Assembly (NCBI GenBank): GCA_021155195.1
Contig: JAJNPV010000021.1
Location: 186,001 to 250,000, forward strand
Direction: 5' to 3'
From: Ohtaekwangia sp.
Lineage (GTDB): Bacteria; Bacteroidota; Bacteroidia; Cytophagales; Cyclobacteriaceae
Length of the DNA stretch: 64,000 nucleotides
This document shows, piece by piece, positions 61,444 to 64,000 of this stretch. The notes under the pieces are model-generated. The model made no database searches. It saw only the letters and a list, made by a program, of their open reading frames with translations, and had not been told where the DNA came from. The first letter of the stretch is position 1, and every line of letters begins with the position of its first letter. A program made the position numbers and the translations under genes.

Positions 61444-62115
61444 CTAACTCATAATTAATTCAACGTCTCTATTCAAGTGAAAACTTAATCTCAAAGAGTC
61501 AACTGTTAAAGGTTTCTTTATCCCAATGTCTGAATCTCTTTTATAAGTTGTTCGCCAACAGTCAAATCCTTGTTTCAATATGTCTTTACCTTTGCAGTAG
61601 TGACTTAAAACTATAAATTCTTGGTCAAGTTTTTGTTTGAAGTAAATGTCCATGTTGCCAAAGTTGCCTACTTCATCAATGACCTTTGTGAAATTAAGTT
61701 TCTCAAGTTCTTTTATCGTTTCTTCTATTTCAGTTTTTTTTTGGTATTTAATGTCAACCTGAATTTTTACTATGTGTTTTTCACCATCTGTCAAATTGTC
61801 TCGGAGAATACGTTTGAGTGCTTCTCCCTTTCTAATTGGATTTTTTTTCAGATAAGCATTTAAAGTCAAATTCTTATTGGGAAATTCTCCCTTTTCCAAC
61901 TTGTCCCACACTAAGTCCCGTAAGCCTAGCAAATTTGCTACTTTAATACCGTCTTGACGAAAATAGAAATGACCAACCTTATCAACGTTGGCGAATCGTA
62001 ATCCAAAATCCCGAAGAGATTTATAAATCTCAATCTCATTCAAAGTCACTTTTACTCTACCATTTTTAGTTATTGTGTAAATCCATTTGTCTGTCATTAA
62101 TTCCTTATTCTCCAT
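61444..62115 (-). CDS. Unknown protein (223 residues)
   Basis: I do not recognise this family. It is soluble and mostly alpha/beta, with VGHFYFRQDGIKVANLLGL, KHIVKIQVDIKYQKKTEIEE and a C-terminal end SLRLSFHLNRDVELIMS. A second in-frame ATG (MTDKWIY) follows six codons after the first. It is bordered on both sides by GTTAGC/GCTAAC motifs (61428-61433 downstream, 62141 onward upstream), like a one-gene cassette. Confidence 0.6.
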   Translation of the reverse strand: MENKELMTDKWIYTITKNGRVKVTLNEIEIYKSLRDFGLRFANVDKVGHFYFRQDGIKVANLLGLRDLVWDKLEKGEFPNKNLTLNAYLKKNPIRKGEALKRILRDNLTDGEKHIVKIQVDIKYQKKTEIEETIKELEKLNFTKVIDEVGNFGNMDIYFKQKLDQEFIVLSHYCKGKDILKQGFDCWRTTYKRDSDIGIKKPLTVDSLRLSFHLNRDVELIMS

Positions 62116-62140
62116 GGTGGTATCTTTTTTTAAAAATGAA

Positions 62141-62190
62141 CGCTAACCTTTAGCTTGGTTTCATCATAAAAATAGCAATAGTTGCAGTAA
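62141..62190. repeat. 50-bp boundary repeat, copy 2
   Basis: Begins CGCTAACCTTTAG and contains TTTCATCATAAAAATAGCAA, with 45 of 50 bases equal to 51949-51998 in the same orientation relative to the adjoining minus-strand gene. Confidence 0.85.
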
Positions 62191-62217
62191 CTTTAAGTGT
62201 GGGAAGGGATCCAAAAA

Positions 62218-62270
62218 TATTTTTCTTTTCAACAATCCTCACCAACCAATGGGTGGGAAAAAGAAAAATA
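62218..62270. repeat. 12-bp inverted repeat at the end of the TIR ORF
   Basis: TATTTTTCTTTT (62218-62229) and AAAAGAAAAATA (62259-62270) are perfect complements, with a smaller CACC/GGTG dyad inside (62240-62243 and 62252-62255). Its right arm abuts the stop codon of the TIR frame. It can act as a terminator or be an insertion scar. Confidence 0.7.
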
Positions 62271-62651
62271 CTATTCTGCTTGATTTTTAGCCCCTGTGTC
62301 AATCCGTGTACTTGGATACCAACTTGGTATTTGTCGGGGAATCATCGGAATTACCATTAAGAAATTGTAGCCTTGGTGCTTAACAGAAGTTCTGTCGATT
62401 ATGGCGTTTCGTTCAATGTCGGTATAGTAAGAGTCGCTCCATTCATCTCTTGAAAGGATTACGACCACGCGACTTTTTTCTTTAAATATTTTACCAAATA
62501 CTTCCGGGCCGGATTTTGAGATGATGTGCTCTTGATTATTCTTATAGAAAAATACTTTCAATCCTGGGTTAATGTTGCTTACTAATTTTTTCGCAAAATC
62601 AACATCCTGTTTACAAAGAGAGATGGCTATATCAAATTCGAAGTTTAGCAT
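62271..62651 (-). CDS. TIR-domain protein, probably truncated
   Basis: A 126-residue frame starting MLNFEFDIAISLCKQDVDF; the frame is open to an ATG at 62714, which would add 21 residues. The sequence follows the bacterial TIR pattern (FDIAISL..., LKVFFYKNN, SRVVVILSRDEWSDSYYTDIERNAI with the Glu in the catalytic position). TIR enzymes hydrolyse or cyclise NAD in phage defence. Related proteins continue after IPSWYPSTRI with another 10-20 residues or a sensor domain; here it ends DTGAKNQAE at the inverted repeat. No partner gene is next to it, so activity is uncertain. Confidence 0.7.
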   Translation of the reverse strand: MLNFEFDIAISLCKQDVDFAKKLVSNINPGLKVFFYKNNQEHIISKSGPEVFGKIFKEKSRVVVILSRDEWSDSYYTDIERNAIIDRTSVKHQGYNFLMVIPMIPRQIPSWYPSTRIDTGAKNQAE

Positions 62652-62903
62652 AATCTTTATTACCTGGTAATATTCTTTCTCATTTGAGTTCTTAAATTTA
62701 TTTTGAATAATCAAATCTTAGGTTCCAACTTAACTTCTCCAATCCATGAAGACGATCCTATGAATTAGGATGGCATTAATGAAAATTAGGAAACATCCTC
62801 TGCTCATGTCAATTAGATTACTTCTTCGCTAAAAAAATTTGTATCTATGAGAACCTGACTATATGTTTTTACTCTTTAGGTCACTTATTATTTGCAAAGC
62901 ATT

Positions 62904-62977
62904 CAGGACCGGACACGCCTAAAATTCGGTAAAATTTTCTTCATACGTTTAGGTTGCAGGAAGAAGTCCGGTTCCTG
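62904..62977. repeat. Nested inverted repeat upstream of a small gene
   Basis: CAGGA-CCGGAC (62904-62914) pairs with GTCCGG-T-TCCTG (62966-62977, one bulged T), and inside it CCTAAA (62918-62923) pairs with TTTAGG (62948-62953). It lies 36 bases before a plus-strand start. A structured leader, an operator or a mobile-element end are all possible. The rest of 62652-63012 shows no gene. Confidence 0.6.
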
Positions 62978-63012
62978 TTTGTTTGCTATCTTTAAAAAGT
63001 ATTGCCTTGCGA

Positions 63013-63306
63013 ATGACCTCCTACGAAAAGCTGCCTAAGTTGATTGAGCGAATGCAGCACCTTGTCACCTACCTTGATTGCAGAAATGATCTGACTATTC
63101 ACCAACATGTGAACCAATCCTATTACATGCAAAAGATTGTTGAACTGAAAATGCTTCTCCGTCAATCTGAAGAGAGTAACCGAACTCTTGAGACGATAAA
63201 CTCGCGCATCGATAATCACTATAACCTATGCTTTTTACAATGGTACAAGGATGCCCGATGGCTTAACACGTATCAACGCCTAGGACGCACTAAGGCGATT
63301 CTTTAG
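63013..63306 (+). CDS. Small unknown protein (97 residues)
   Basis: A helical, soluble protein starting MTSYEKLPKLIERMQHLVTY. Motifs such as YYMQKIVELKMLLRQ and NSRIDNHYNLCFLQWYKDA do not point to a family I know. The start at 63013 is preferred to an upstream ATG 30 bases earlier. It converges with the next gene, with 22 bases between their ends. Confidence 0.5.
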   Translation: MTSYEKLPKLIERMQHLVTYLDCRNDLTIHQHVNQSYYMQKIVELKMLLRQSEESNRTLETINSRIDNHYNLCFLQWYKDARWLNTYQRLGRTKAIL

Positions 63307-63328
63307 GTACGCCACACCGTGACTTAAT

Positions 63329-63964
63329 TTAAGCTCTATCTATGTGTTGTATCATGGAAACCAGCATGCTCCGAACTGATGCCTTTGTGCCAGTTTCAAC
63401 GCTGTAGAATTTAGATCGAAAACTTCCATAAGAAATTGCTTCCGAACGCTTGGTGATGACATACCGAACCAGGAAATGGAGTACCTGACTCAGATTATTA
63501 TTGAGTATAAATTTTGTTTCCACAAATACACGGAGAAGATAAGCCAACTGCGAAACTGAAGCTTCAAATTTGAGTTTAAAGCCCGGTAGAAATGAATCAG
63601 AGGACCTATCCGAAGAACCACTACTAAGTTGCTGAAGACGTTCCTGGTAATCAATTTCTTCGGTGATGTAGACATTCAGTTGATCTTTTAGCGGGATTCC
63701 ATTTTGATTGTACCTTATTCCAGGCTTTACTTGCGACTGATTTATTTTCTTCAAGACAAAAGAAAGTTTTTCAATCTTCTCCGCCCTTGTCTCAGACTGA
63801 TCCAAGAGGGATGATATATAGTGGGCATGGTAGGTGAGCACCTTCACCGAATTGTAGTTTATATAATACATGATCTGCCGCAGTTCTTCATTCCAATCCT
63901 GAACTTGTGGCTCTCTTTCAACTAATCTAAACAGTTCTTTTTGAACTTCCTTTGCATACATCAC
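63329..63964 (-). CDS. Unknown protein with RteC-like C-terminal pattern
   Basis: A 211-residue soluble helical protein. The C-terminal 80 residues (FEASVSQLAYLLRVFVETKFI, LSQVLHFLVRYVIT, SYGSFRSKFYSVETGTKASV) recall the last domain of RteC and related Bacteroidetes element proteins, where a conserved segment on lateral growth (LIELIYAL) and R...F positions occur. This likeness is weak and by eye. The start is at 63964, 36 bases from the window edge, so neighbours are not visible. It may belong to another mobile element beyond the window. Confidence 0.55.
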   Translation of the reverse strand: MMYAKEVQKELFRLVEREPQVQDWNEELRQIMYYINYNSVKVLTYHAHYISSLLDQSETRAEKIEKLSFVLKKINQSQVKPGIRYNQNGIPLKDQLNVYITEEIDYQERLQQLSSGSSDRSSDSFLPGFKLKFEASVSQLAYLLRVFVETKFILNNNLSQVLHFLVRYVITKRSEAISYGSFRSKFYSVETGTKASVRSMLVSMIQHIDRA

Positions 63965-64000
63965 TTTGCGGTAAGTAATCCCTTGATCCGGTTTGCTGTC

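Noticed and set aside
48073..62190. A bona fide integron
   Set aside because: No integron integrase or attI site is visible and several core motifs do not fit GTTRRRY exactly. The cassette idea is kept as a hypothesis only.

Overview
The window looks like part of a Bacteroidota chromosome, most likely from a Cytophagales-like member. The evidence is a SusC/SusD pair controlled by an ECF sigma factor and FecR, a Bacteroidetes-type (MPF-B, CTnDOT-like) tra operon, a DUF6520 and MauE-like pair, and AT-rich intergenic DNA with few Shine-Dalgarno sequences. No rRNA, tRNA or CRISPR array was seen.

Layout. 1-5.5 kb (+): the end of an OmpR-type response regulator, its histidine kinase, a DM13-like lipoprotein, an outer-membrane protein, a second histidine kinase and a small unknown gene. 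5.6-29.4 kb (almost all -): a conjugative element. In transcription order it has an excisionase-like HTH gene, an oriT-like non-coding stretch, a MobA-like RHH protein, a MobB-like relaxase, a VirD4-type coupling protein, an RteC-like protein, a DUF1896-like protein, a giant methylase-helicase, an AbiE toxin-antitoxin cargo, then traE, traF, traG, three TraI-like paralogues, traJ, traK, a TraL-position gene, traM, traN and a DUF3945-like gene closed by an intrinsic terminator. No integrase and no recognisable traO, traP or traQ lies in the window.

29.6-32.3 kb (+): a Crp/Fnr regulator, a MauE-like membrane protein, a DUF6520 peptide and a propeller-like protein. 32.3-40.5 kb (-): ECF sigma, FecR, SusC, SusD and a TlpA-like thioredoxin protein, a self-contained nutrient uptake locus. 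40.8-42.3 kb: an XRE regulator, a small conserved protein and a nucleotidyltransferase-HEPN fusion.

42.6-64 kb is a patchwork accessory region. The most striking unit (42.65-48.07 kb, -) is a tightly coupled four-gene operon: a protein with two GHKL ATPase modules, a receiver-domain protein, an HNH endonuclease and an N6-adenine methyltransferase. It looks like a restriction-modification system wired to a two-component-like ATPase/receiver pair. It is bracketed by two hairpins with different stems but similar loops. Further on lie a lipase, a decayed IS1182-type element, a rifampin ADP-ribosyltransferase (arr) with a broken dihydrofolate-reductase-like gene, a radical SAM/TonB receptor/SemiSWEET/DUF4198/DUF2064 operon, a truncated second copy of the nucleotidyltransferase-HEPN gene, two unknown genes with GTG starts, another unknown gene and a shortened TIR-domain gene. 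Several of these units are bordered by GTTAGC/GCTAAC motifs, long imperfect inverted repeats, or a 50-bp repeat present twice. This resembles an array of gene cassettes, but no integron integrase is visible, so the cassette reading is an inference.
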